A stretch of DNA of 12,170 nt. It comes from Sphingomonadaceae bacterium (GTDB taxonomy: Bacteria > Pseudomonadota > Alphaproteobacteria > Sphingomonadales > Sphingomonadaceae). Every line of letters starts with the position of its first letter. The stretch's first letter is position 1. The position numbers and the translations under genes were made by a program. The notes under the pieces were generated by a model. It was not told where the DNA came from. It ran no database searches and worked only from the letters and a program-made list of their open reading frames with translations. Below are positions 1-6,788 of this stretch, one piece after another. The stretch is from positions 1 to 12,170 of the forward strand of contig JACDGO010000031.1 in assembly GCA_013821585.1 (NCBI GenBank), in the 5' to 3' direction.

Positions 1-456
1 GTCGCCTTGTGGTTCGCCTGGAAGCCGCTGCACGACAATGTCGGGGTGAAGATGCTAGTGGCGGTCGCAGGCTTCGGCGGCGCGACGATCGTGTTCGGCT
101 GGTCGACCGCGATGCCGCTGTCGCTCGCCGCGCTCGTCGCGCTCGGGGGGTTCGACATGCTTTCGGTCTATGTCCGCTCGTCGCTTGTCCAGCTTCATAC
201 GCCCGACCGGATGCGCGGGCGGGTCTCGGCCGTCTCGGGTCTCGCGATCTCGGCGTCTAACGAATTAGGCGAGGTTCAGTCGGGCGTCGCCGGCGCGCTG
301 CTCGGCCCCGTCGGCGCGGTCGTGTTCGGCGGCGCCGCGGCGGTGGCGGTCGCCGCCGGATGGGCCTATCTGTTCCCCGAACTCAGGCGCGCGCGGACGT
401 TCGATCCGCCCGCGACCGCACTTTCCGAAGCTGTAATGCAGGAGAAGCCAGCATGA
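1..456 (+). CDS. MFS transporter, C-terminal part (5' end outside window)
   Basis: The frame is open from the first base and ends in TGA at 454-456, giving the last 151 residues of a membrane protein. Hydrophobic stretches lie at about residues 17-36, 38-58 and 96-124. Between them is a basic cytoplasmic loop with [11 protein letters not shown], resembling the conserved loop motif of major facilitator transporters. Loop and length suit the second half of a 12-helix drug or siderophore exporter of the DHA3/EntS kind, but the substrate cannot be read from this fragment. The hydrophilic tail ends by overlapping the cysK start codon in an ATGA arrangement, so the two genes are probably co-transcribed. 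The true start is upstream of the window. The family call is by recognition, without a search. Confidence 0.8.
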   Translation, partial: VALWFAWKPLHDNVGVKMLVAVAGFGGATIVFGWSTAMPLSLAALVALGGFDMLSVYVRSSLVQLHTPDRMRGRVSAVSGLAISASNELGEVQSGVAGALLGPVGAVVFGGAAAVAVAAGWAYLFPELRRARTFDPPATALSEAVMQEKPA

Positions 457-1370
457 AGGCCCAGAACGTCCTCGAGACGATCGGCAACACCCCGCACATT
501 CGCGTGCAACGCCTGTTTCCCGGGAACGAGGTATGGATCAAGTCCGAACGTTCGAACCCCGGCGGCTCGATCAAGGACCGCATCGCGCTGTCGATGATCG
601 AGGACGCCGAGCGATCGGGCGCGCTCAAGCCGGGCGGGACAATCGTCGAGCCGACCTCGGGCAATACCGGCATCGGTCTCGCGATGGTCGCGGCGGTCAA
701 GGGCTACCAGCTCGTGCTGGTGATGCCCGAGAGCATGTCGATCGAGCGCCGCCGGCTGATGCTCGCCTATGGCGCGAGCTTCGATCTCACGCCGCGTGAA
801 AAGGGAATGAAGGGGTCGATCGAGCGCGCGATGGAGATTGTCGACACGACCGAGGGCGCGTGGATGCCGCAGCAGTTCGAGAACCCCGCGAACATCGCCG
901 TGCACGTGAAGACCACGGCGCAGGAGATCCTGGCCGATTTCCGCGACTCGCCGTTTGACGCGTTGATTACCGGCGTCGGCACTGGCGGCCACATCACCGG
1001 CGTCGCCGAGGTGCTCAAGAAGGAATGGCCGGGCCTCAAGGTGTTCGCGGTCGAGCCGACCTTGTCGCCGGTGATCTCGGGCGGCCAGCCCGGACCGCAC
1101 CCGATCCAGGGCATCGGCGCGGGCTTCGTGCCGGCGAACCTACATACGCAGCTGCTCGACGGCGTTATCAAGGTCGACGCCAACGACGCCAAGACGATGG
1201 CGAAGCGCGCAGCGTCCGAGGAAGGGATGCTCGTGGGCATCAGCTCGGGCGCGACGCTCGCCGCGATCGCGCAGAAGCTGCCCGAACTCGGGCCGAACGC
1301 GAAGGTGCTCGGCTTCAACTACGACACCGGCGAGCGCTATCTATCGGTGCCGGACTTCCTGCCGGAGTAG
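453..1370 (+). CDS. cysK: Cysteine synthase A (O-acetylserine sulfhydrylase)
   Basis: This 305-residue cytoplasmic PLP enzyme makes L-cysteine from O-acetylserine and sulfide, the last step of sulfate assimilation. The PLP lysine is K41, in GGSIKDR. The substrate-binding loop TSGNTG is at 68-73, the PLP phosphate-binding glycine loop GTGGH at 176-180, the SSGA motif at 264-267 and the C-terminal GERYLS at 293-298. Length and motif order match CysK throughout. The ATG at 453 is chosen because it overlaps the transporter stop (ATGA), has AGGAG at 440-444 with good spacing, and begins the family N-terminus ([14 protein letters not shown]). No cysE is adjacent. Its stop codon lies one base from the stop of the converging dehydrogenase gene. 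CysM or cystathionine beta-synthase-like paralogues are less likely given the short, complete CysK layout. Confidence 0.95.
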   Translation: MKAQNVLETIGNTPHIRVQRLFPGNEVWIKSERSNPGGSIKDRIALSMIEDAERSGALKPGGTIVEPTSGNTGIGLAMVAAVKGYQLVLVMPESMSIERRRLMLAYGASFDLTPREKGMKGSIERAMEIVDTTEGAWMPQQFENPANIAVHVKTTAQEILADFRDSPFDALITGVGTGGHITGVAEVLKKEWPGLKVFAVEPTLSPVISGGQPGPHPIQGIGAGFVPANLHTQLLDGVIKVDANDAKTMAKRAASEEGMLVGISSGATLAAIAQKLPELGPNAKVLGFNYDTGERYLSVPDFLPE

Positions 1371-1371
1371 T

Positions 1372-3174
1372 TCACGCCGCCTCGAACGCTTCGACCGGCA
1401 GCGCCATCAGGCTTTCCGCGCCGCCTTCGATCTTGCGCCTGAGCGACCCTGTGTCGGGCATGATGCGTTCGGCGAAGAAGCGCGCGGTGACCAGCTTGGC
1501 CTCGAGGAATGCCTTGTCGCCTTCGCTGGCGTCCAGTCCCGCCCGTGCGGCGGTCGCCATGCGGAGCCACATCAGGCCGAGCGCGACGATGCCCATCAGG
1601 TGCATATAGGGGACCGCGCCGGCGCCCGCGTTGTTCGGGTTCGCCATGCCATTCTGCATCAGCCACATCGTCGCTGCCTGAAGGTCGCCGAGCGCCTTTT
1701 CGAGGCGGCCCGCATAGTCGGCGAGCGCCGGGGTGGCCTTCGCGGCGCCGATTTCGCTGGTCACCGTCGCAAGGAACAGCCGCACCCCGCGACCGCCGTC
1801 CTTGGCGAGCTTGCGGCCGACCAGGTCGAGCGCCTGGATGCCGTTGGTCCCCTCATAGATCATCGCGATGCGCGCATCGCGAACATATTGCTCCATGCCC
1901 CATTCTGCGATGTAGCCGTGGCCGCCATAGACCTGCTGCGCGTTGGTCGCGATCTCGTAACCCTTGTCGGTGGCATAGCCCTTGATGACCGGCGTAAGGA
2001 GGCTGATGAGGTCGTCGGCGTGCTGACGCTCTTCATCCGTCTGCGCCTTGTGCGACAGATCGACCTGGAGCGCGCCCCACAGGATGAGCGCGCGCAGCCC
2101 TTCGTTGACCGACTTCGCTTCCATCAGCATGCGGCGGACATCGGGGTGGACGAACAACGTGTCGGCCTTCTCGCCGGGCTCCGCGGGACCGGTGAGCGCG
2201 CGGCCCTGGCGGCGATCCTTCGCGTATAGCACGGCGTTTTGATACGAGACTTCGCCGAGCGACAGGCCCTGCAGCCCGACGCCGAGGCGCGCCGCGTTCA
2301 TCATGATGAACATCGCCGCCAACCCCTTCATTTCCTCACCGACGAGGAAGCCGGTCGCGCCGTCATAGTTCATCACACAGGTCGAATTGCCGTGGATGCC
2401 CATCTTGTGTTCGATCGATCCGCAGCTCACCGCATTGCGCTCGCCCAGGCTGCCGTCGTCGTTGACCGTGAACTTGGGGACGATGAACAGCGAGATGCCC
2501 TTGACATTGTCGGGCGCGTCCGGCGTCTTGGCGAGGACGAGGTGGATGATGTTGCTCGTCAAATCATGCTCGCCCGAGGAGATGAAGATCTTCGACCCGG
2601 TGATTGCGTATGAGCCGTCGCCGTTGGGAATCGCCCTCGTCCGGATGAGGCCCAGATCGGTGCCGCACTGCGCCTCGGTCAGGTTCATCGTGCCGCCCCA
2701 CTCACCGCTGACCATCTTGGGCAGGTAGAGTGCCTTCTGCTCTTCGGAGCCCTTGGTCAGGATCGCGGCGACGGCGCCGTGGGTCAGGCCGAAATACATC
2801 CCGAAAGCGATGTTCGCACTGCTCATATATTCGGTGAACGCGGTGGAGACGACGTGCGGCAGGCCCTGCCCACCGAACTCCTCGGGCGCGGACAATGTGC
2901 TCCATCCGCCTGCGACGACCGCGTCATAGGCGGCCTTGAATCCGGTCGGCGTCGTCACCGAACCGTCGTCGTGGCGCGTGCAGCCTTCGCGGTCGCCGAC
3001 TTGATTGAGCGGGAACAGCGTGTCGACGACGAACCGCCCGCCTTCGGTCAGAACCGCCTCGACAGTATCGGCTGTGGCGTTCTCGAAGCCCGGGAGGTTC
3101 GCGTAGCGATCGAGGCCAATGACGCTGTCGAGTATGAAGCGCGTCTCGCGGACGGGGGCGGTATATTGCGGCAT
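1372..3174 (-). CDS. Acyl-CoA dehydrogenase, long (about 600 aa) form
   Basis: This FAD enzyme probably oxidises an acyl-CoA to the trans-2-enoyl-CoA and passes electrons to ETF. It has the large form with an N-terminal extension and an extra C-terminal helical domain (about residues 470-600). The first family signature is near 163-175 (MNLTEAQCGTDLG), the second near 414-436 (QVYGGHGYIAEWG). The catalytic base is probably E441 in MIYEGTNG. This architecture includes proteins annotated as DmdC (3-methylmercaptopropionyl-CoA dehydrogenase), but many members act on other acyl-CoAs, so no symbol is given. A strong AGGAAGG at 3180-3186 precedes the ATG. Only 19 bases separate it from the upstream MerR-family gene, so the two form an operon. 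A LiuR-like regulator suggests fatty acid or branched-chain acyl-CoA catabolism; that is inference. Confidence 0.93.
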   Translation of the reverse strand: MPQYTAPVRETRFILDSVIGLDRYANLPGFENATADTVEAVLTEGGRFVVDTLFPLNQVGDREGCTRHDDGSVTTPTGFKAAYDAVVAGGWSTLSAPEEFGGQGLPHVVSTAFTEYMSSANIAFGMYFGLTHGAVAAILTKGSEEQKALYLPKMVSGEWGGTMNLTEAQCGTDLGLIRTRAIPNGDGSYAITGSKIFISSGEHDLTSNIIHLVLAKTPDAPDNVKGISLFIVPKFTVNDDGSLGERNAVSCGSIEHKMGIHGNSTCVMNYDGATGFLVGEEMKGLAAMFIMMNAARLGVGLQGLSLGEVSYQNAVLYAKDRRQGRALTGPAEPGEKADTLFVHPDVRRMLMEAKSVNEGLRALILWGALQVDLSHKAQTDEERQHADDLISLLTPVIKGYATDKGYEIATNAQQVYGGHGYIAEWGMEQYVRDARIAMIYEGTNGIQALDLVGRKLAKDGGRGVRLFLATVTSEIGAAKATPALADYAGRLEKALGDLQAATMWLMQNGMANPNNAGAGAVPYMHLMGIVALGLMWLRMATAARAGLDASEGDKAFLEAKLVTARFFAERIMPDTGSLRRKIEGGAESLMALPVEAFEAA

Positions 3175-3193
3175 GGCGACCTTCCTGGGGCGA

Positions 3194-3619
3194 TCAGTGC
3201 GCGGCGTGTTCGGCCTTCTGGACCATCCGCACGAAGCGGCTTAGCTCGTCGATCTGGGCGTCGATATCGACGCGCTGACGCTTCAACAGCTCGACGCGCG
3301 CGAGGCATTTCTCGATCGTCACGTGGCGCTGCGTCGCGCGGCCGTCGCCGATATCGTAAAGGTCGATCATCTCGCGGATTTCGGCGAGTGAAAAGCCGAC
3401 GCGCTTCGCGCGCAAGATCCACGCGAGCCGCGCGCGGTCGCGTTTGGTGTAGACGCGCGTCGTGCCGCGGCGGACGGGCGCGATCAGCCCCTCGTCCTCA
3501 TAGAAGCGCAGCGCCCGTGCGGTCACGCTGAACTCGCCCGACAAGTCGGAAATACTGTATTGATGCCGGTCGCGCGTATCCGGCGTGTCGATCGTCGCGA
3601 GCGTGCCGAGATCAGCCAT
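3194..3619 (-). CDS. MerR-family transcriptional regulator, LiuR-like
   Basis: A 141-residue DNA-binding protein. The MerR-type helix-turn-helix lies at about 21-40 ([10 protein letters not shown], then [12 protein letters not shown]), a wing at 48-60 and a second helical motif at 66-86 ([14 protein letters not shown]). A leucine-rich coiled-coil dimerisation helix runs from about 99 to 133. The core resembles LiuR, the MerR-type regulator of branched-chain amino acid and fatty acid breakdown. The only cysteine is C105, so a metal or redox sensor of the CueR/SoxR type is unlikely. It is the first gene of an operon with the acyl-CoA dehydrogenase 19 bases downstream. A dyad begins nine bases before its start codon, suggesting autoregulation. 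The Shine-Dalgarno sequence before the ATG is weak, so the start is less certain than the fold. The effector is probably an acyl-CoA but is not shown by the sequence. Confidence 0.9.
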   Translation of the reverse strand: MADLGTLATIDTPDTRDRHQYSISDLSGEFSVTARALRFYEDEGLIAPVRRGTTRVYTKRDRARLAWILRAKRVGFSLAEIREMIDLYDIGDGRATQRHVTIEKCLARVELLKRQRVDIDAQIDELSRFVRMVQKAEHAAH

Positions 3620-3627
3620 GATGCGCT

Positions 3628-3648
3628 TTTACTTGACGTTCACGTAAA
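3628..3648. promoter_or_regulatory. Imperfect dyad, candidate MerR/LiuR-type operator
   Basis: This 21-base inverted repeat has the form TTTAC-n-TGA-nnn-TCA-n-GTAAA, with 8 of 10 base pairs symmetric. It lies between the divergent regulator gene (start 3619) and hydrolase gene (start 3714). MerR-family proteins bind dyads of about this size between the -35 and -10 elements of their own promoters, and the spacing from the regulator gene suits autoregulation. The promoter hexamers cannot be assigned with confidence. It could also influence the hydrolase gene 65 bases to the right. Confidence 0.5.
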
Positions 3649-3695
3649 GGCAAGCCCGGCGGGTTGCGGACGGGCGGGATCGGTGGCAGCCCTCC

Positions 3696-3709
3696 GTCCC
3701 CAAGGGGAC
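3696..3709 (+). promoter_or_regulatory. Inverted repeat covering the hydrolase ribosome binding site
   Basis: GTCCCC-AA-GGGGAC is a perfect inverted repeat whose right arm contains the likely Shine-Dalgarno bases of the hydrolase gene, four bases before its ATG. In RNA it could form a small hairpin (five pairs with a four-base loop) that partly hides the ribosome binding site. A chance occurrence in GC-rich DNA is possible. Confidence 0.3.
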
Positions 3710-3713
3710 AACG

Positions 3714-5420
3714 ATGCAGCTCACGCGACGTCAGTGGCTCAGTGGCGCTTCGTTGCTCGCGGCCAGCCCCGCTACGGCCGGGTTGACCCTTTCGCCGCCC
3801 GCTTCCGCTTCGGTCGTAAGCCGGGGCGCAGGCGATCCTTCGGCGCTGGTCGAGGGGCTGCGCGCCTACGCGGCGCGCGAGCTGGAAGTCTATGGCCTTC
3901 CCGGCATGACGCTCTCCGTAAGCGGGCCGGGCGGCTTCGCGGCGACGCTCGCGGTCGGTTATGCGAACCTCGACAGCGCGCGGCCCGTGACGGCCGATCA
4001 GCTCTTCCAGATCGGCTCGATCAGCAAATCAATGCTCGCGCTTGCGCTCTACCGGCTTGCCGACATTGGCAAGGTCGATCTCGACGCGGCGGTCGATACG
4101 GTCATTCCCGGCATGTCGCTCCCGCCCGAACGAATCACGATCGCGCAGTTGCTCAACCATTCGACCGGCCTGCCCGCCGATGCGCCGCTTTTCCCCCGCG
4201 CGTTCGGCGACCGGCTGTGGCTTGGATACAAGCCCGGCACGCGCTTCTCCTACAGCAACACCGGCTTCGATCTGCTCGGCGCGGTCGTCGCGCGGGCGAG
4301 CGGCGTGCCGTATCACCGCGCTCTCGTGGATCTCGTCCTGAGGCCGTTGGGAATGACCCGGACGGAGCCACTGATCCGCACTTCGGATCGCGCGCGCTAT
4401 GCGATCGGCTATGTGCCGCTGCTCGATCGGCCGTTCTTTCCCGGCGCGCGCTTCGGGACCGCGGCGTGGCTCGATATCGAAATACCGGCTGGCTCGGTCG
4501 CCTCGACGTCGGGCGACATGGCGCGCTATCTCGCTTTCGTCGCGAGGCTCGGCAGGGGATCGGGCGGGCCGCTGTTCTCCGATGCGCTCGCGCGGCGGTT
4601 CGTCACCTCGACGATCTCCGCGACCGAGTTCGGCCCGAAAGGACGTTACGCGTCGGGTATCGCGACCGTCGATGTCGATGGCCGAACCTGCCTCCACCAC
4701 ACCGGCGGAATGATCGCCTTTTCGTCCTCGTTGACGGTCGATCCTGTCGCGGGCGGCGGCGTGTTCGCGAGCGTGAACGCGCACGCCGGCGACTATCGGC
4801 CCCGCGCCGTCACGCGCTACGGGTGCAGACTATTGCGTGCATACGCGGAGGGAAAGGCGATGCCCCCGTCCCCTCCGGTCGAGCCCGTCGCCAAGGTTGC
4901 GCACGCGGGCGATTTCGCGGGGCGTTTCATGGCGGCGAACGGCGATGTGCTGACGGTTACCCCGCGCGATGGCTGGCCGGTCGTGGGGGCGGACGGCGCC
5001 GAGGGTCGCATGCGCGGTGCGGGACCGGGGCGCTTCGTCACCGACCATCCCCGCCTCAGCCGCCACGAACTCGCCTATGAGGGCAAGGGCAGGCGCGACC
5101 GGCTCTGGTCGGGCGGCACCATATACGGTCGCGATCGCCCGCTGCCGACGCCGCCTCCCGATTCAGCCATCGCGGGGTTGGCCGGAACCTATGCGAGCAA
5201 CGATCCGTGGGTCGGCGTGATCTCCGTGGTCGCACGGGACAAAGCCCTGATTGTCGAGAGCGGAGGCGAGGTCAGGCGAGCAGCCGACGGAAGCTGGCGC
5301 CCCGTCGATCCCGAGGGAGCCTGCGAGCGGCTGATCTTTGATGCAGTCGTCGAGGGGCAGGCGCAGCGGGTGAACCTTTCCGGCATAGAGCTTCGCCGCT
5401 TCCACGATACCGACGGCTGA
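3714..5420 (+). CDS. Exported serine hydrolase, beta-lactamase (class C / S12) fold
   Basis: A 568-residue protein with a probable Tat-type signal peptide (TRRQWLSG at 4-11, hydrophobic region to about 22), so it should act in the periplasm. The penicillin-binding fold motifs are SISK at 102-105 (nucleophile S102, base K105), YSN at 180-182 and HTGG at 329-332 in place of KTG. LLNHSTGLP at 147-155 is typical of the beta-lactamase/esterase EstB/D-aminopeptidase family. The catalytic domain covers roughly 45-380. About 170 further residues contain two modules with similar openings (GDFAGRF near 399, GLAGTYASN near 489), like the lipocalin-type domains after some S12 hydrolases. HTGG suggests an esterase, amidase or peptidase more than a true beta-lactamase; the substrate is unknown. 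AAGGGGA at 3702-3708 supports the ATG. It diverges from the MerR gene and converges on the ATP-grasp gene. Confidence 0.88.
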   Translation: MQLTRRQWLSGASLLAASPATAGLTLSPPASASVVSRGAGDPSALVEGLRAYAARELEVYGLPGMTLSVSGPGGFAATLAVGYANLDSARPVTADQLFQIGSISKSMLALALYRLADIGKVDLDAAVDTVIPGMSLPPERITIAQLLNHSTGLPADAPLFPRAFGDRLWLGYKPGTRFSYSNTGFDLLGAVVARASGVPYHRALVDLVLRPLGMTRTEPLIRTSDRARYAIGYVPLLDRPFFPGARFGTAAWLDIEIPAGSVASTSGDMARYLAFVARLGRGSGGPLFSDALARRFVTSTISATEFGPKGRYASGIATVDVDGRTCLHHTGGMIAFSSSLTVDPVAGGGVFASVNAHAGDYRPRAVTRYGCRLLRAYAEGKAMPPSPPVEPVAKVAHAGDFAGRFMAANGDVLTVTPRDGWPVVGADGAEGRMRGAGPGRFVTDHPRLSRHELAYEGKGRRDRLWSGGTIYGRDRPLPTPPPDSAIAGLAGTYASNDPWVGVISVVARDKALIVESGGEVRRAADGSWRPVDPEGACERLIFDAVVEGQAQRVNLSGIELRRFHDTDG

Positions 5421-5438
5421 GCGCGCCTTAGTCGAGTC

Positions 5439-6323
5439 TCAAAGGGCGTCGGCTGCTGGATCACCCCCGCCCAATTCCGTCAGGCAGATTTTTGCGAACC
5501 GTCTAAGAGCGCCGGCATCGTGGCGAAGCGCCAGATCAGGCTCCACCAATTCGAGCTCCATTAAAAGCGGACCTTCGGGCGCAGGAACAAGATCGACCCG
5601 CGCATAGGCCGACGCGATGGGAATCGCCGCGAGCGCCGCCAGTCCCAGTGCGATTTCCTGCTTGCTTGCTTCATACGGTTGCAATGGCGTCTCGTCGCCC
5701 GCTGTTCCGCTGGAAAAGGCCGCCTTCGTGAACGCGTGCGAGAAATCCGGGCCCAAAAAGACCAGCGAACGTTCCAGCTCGGTCTCGACCGCGCCTTGGA
5801 ACGGCTGCACCAGCGCGACCCCTTCCGCAAGCAGTGCGCACAGATGCGCTTCGCCTGCTTGCCCGATCGACGCGTCTTTGAAGCGCCGCGTTCCATGCGC
5901 GCTGGCTCCGATCGCGGGCTTGACGACCACGTCGCGCCACCCTTCACGGCGACAGAGGGCGGCGAGATCGGGGTCGTCGCGGGTCTTGACGAAGACTGTC
6001 GGCACGATTGCAATCCCCGCGCCGGAGAGGTCGCTGAGATAGCGCTTGTCGCTGTTCCAGCGCAGCGCCGCCGCAGGGTTGAGCAAGCGGGTTTGCGCCG
6101 CAACGCGGTCGATCCAAGCGAACCATTGGGCCGGTCGCAGTTGATAGTCCCAAGTGGAGCGAATCAACGTGAGAGACGACAGTGTCCAGTCGACCGACGG
6201 ATCATCCCAGACGGCGAAGCGGGAGCTATGGCCCGAAGAGGCGAGAGCGTCCGCGAGAAGCCTGTCGTCGATGAATCCTTCGGCCAGCGCGCGATGGGTT
6301 ACCAACGTGATGTCGCCGCTCAT
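5439..6323 (-). CDS. ATP-grasp ligase of unknown substrate (RimK/glutathione synthetase/DcsG-like)
   Basis: A 294-residue cytoplasmic protein with an ATP-grasp fold, which joins a carboxylate, activated as acyl phosphate, to an amine or other nucleophile. An N-terminal domain (about 1-95) precedes the central ATP-binding lysine region [14 protein letters not shown] (131-144, K135). Metal-binding acidic residues follow in ARVDLV (241-246) and [12 protein letters not shown] (255-266). The ELELVEP ending is typical of standalone ATP-grasp proteins often annotated by similarity to DcsG, the cyclo-ligase of cycloserine synthesis. No other biosynthetic genes are nearby, so cycloserine synthesis is not implied. 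ATG at 6323 is chosen because it overlaps the hisI stop as ATGA; an in-frame ATG at 6338 would add five residues. It is the second gene of a hisI operon and ends 18 bases from the converging hydrolase stop. Confidence 0.78.
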   Translation of the reverse strand: MSGDITLVTHRALAEGFIDDRLLADALASSGHSSRFAVWDDPSVDWTLSSLTLIRSTWDYQLRPAQWFAWIDRVAAQTRLLNPAAALRWNSDKRYLSDLSGAGIAIVPTVFVKTRDDPDLAALCRREGWRDVVVKPAIGASAHGTRRFKDASIGQAGEAHLCALLAEGVALVQPFQGAVETELERSLVFLGPDFSHAFTKAAFSSGTAGDETPLQPYEASKQEIALGLAALAAIPIASAYARVDLVPAPEGPLLMELELVEPDLALRHDAGALRRFAKICLTELGGGDPAADAL

Positions 6324-6703
6324 TCCGGCTTGGACCATCGTCCTGTTTCGGCGGCAACAAGGCTTTCACCATCGACCCGTCGATAGAAGCAACTCCGTGC
6401 GCCGGTGTGGCAGGCAGGGCCGGCCGGCGCAGCTTTAATCCACAGCGCATCCTGGTCGCAGTCGATGCGCAACTCGACGACCTTGAGGGCGTTTCCCGAT
6501 TCCTCGCCCTTCTTCCAGAGGCGCCCGCGCGAGCGCGACCAGAAATGCGCTTCGCCGGTCGCCTGCGTCAGCGCCAGGGCTTCGGCGTTCAGGTGCGCGA
6601 CCATCAGCAATTCCCCGCTTGCGGCGTCGGTGACAACGCCGGTGATCAAGCCGTTCGCATCCCACCGGGGAGCGAGGGCATTCGCGGTTTCTGCATCGTT
6701 CAT
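6320..6703 (-). CDS. hisI: Phosphoribosyl-AMP cyclohydrolase
   Basis: This 127-residue cytoplasmic enzyme opens the adenine ring of phosphoribosyl-AMP, the third step of histidine synthesis. The family motif [13 protein letters not shown] is at 59-71. The metal-binding part [10 protein letters not shown] is at 79-88, with D81, D83 and D85 as likely Mg ligands and C82 as a zinc ligand candidate. C98 and C105 in [14 protein letters not shown] are the other cysteines expected to bind zinc. HisE (pyrophosphohydrolase) is not fused, as usual in Alphaproteobacteria. The ATG at 6703 is preferred although no clear Shine-Dalgarno sequence precedes it; a TTG at 6730 adds nine unlikely residues. It is translationally coupled by ATGA to the ATP-grasp gene, stands away from other his genes, and diverges from purF. 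Confidence 0.93.
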   Translation of the reverse strand: MNDAETANALAPRWDANGLITGVVTDAASGELLMVAHLNAEALALTQATGEAHFWSRSRGRLWKKGEESGNALKVVELRIDCDQDALWIKAAPAGPACHTGARSCFYRRVDGESLVAAETGRWSKPE

Positions 6704-6723
6704 GCGCGCGAGATTACAAAGCG

Positions 6724-6755
6724 GAGACAAGCCGCGCTAGCCCGCCTATAGGCGG
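6724..6755 (+). promoter_or_regulatory. purF: Candidate purF promoter with a 14-bp palindrome at the -10
   Basis: GAGACA (6724-6729) and TATAGG (6747-6752) are separated by 17 bases, and each matches the sigma-70 consensus at four of six positions. The -10 lies in a perfect 14-base palindrome, CCGCCTATAGGCGG (6742-6755), 33 bases before the purF ATG. A protein bound to the palindrome would compete with RNA polymerase. The palindrome is certain; the promoter reading is tentative because TATAGG lacks the final T. The divergent hisI start is 20 bases away, so the two promoters must overlap or be very close. Confidence 0.35.
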
Positions 6756-6788
6756 CGCGTCGCCGCATCACCGAATCGGGCCGCCACG

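Noticed and set aside
3714..5420. Hydrolase as an antibiotic-resistance beta-lactamase.
   Set aside because: HTGG replaces KTG and there is a long C-terminal extension. These fit S12 esterases or peptidases better, and no mobile element or AmpR-type regulator is adjacent.
5422..5448. Bulged inverted repeat (CGCgCCTT / AAGGGCG) between the hydrolase and ATP-grasp stops, as a bidirectional terminator.
   Set aside because: It has one bulge, a 12-base loop and no T-run; too weak to call.
5439..6323. ATP-grasp protein as evidence of a cycloserine-type biosynthetic cluster.
   Set aside because: Only one DcsG-like ligase is present; none of the other expected enzymes is nearby, and the neighbours are histidine and hydrolase genes.
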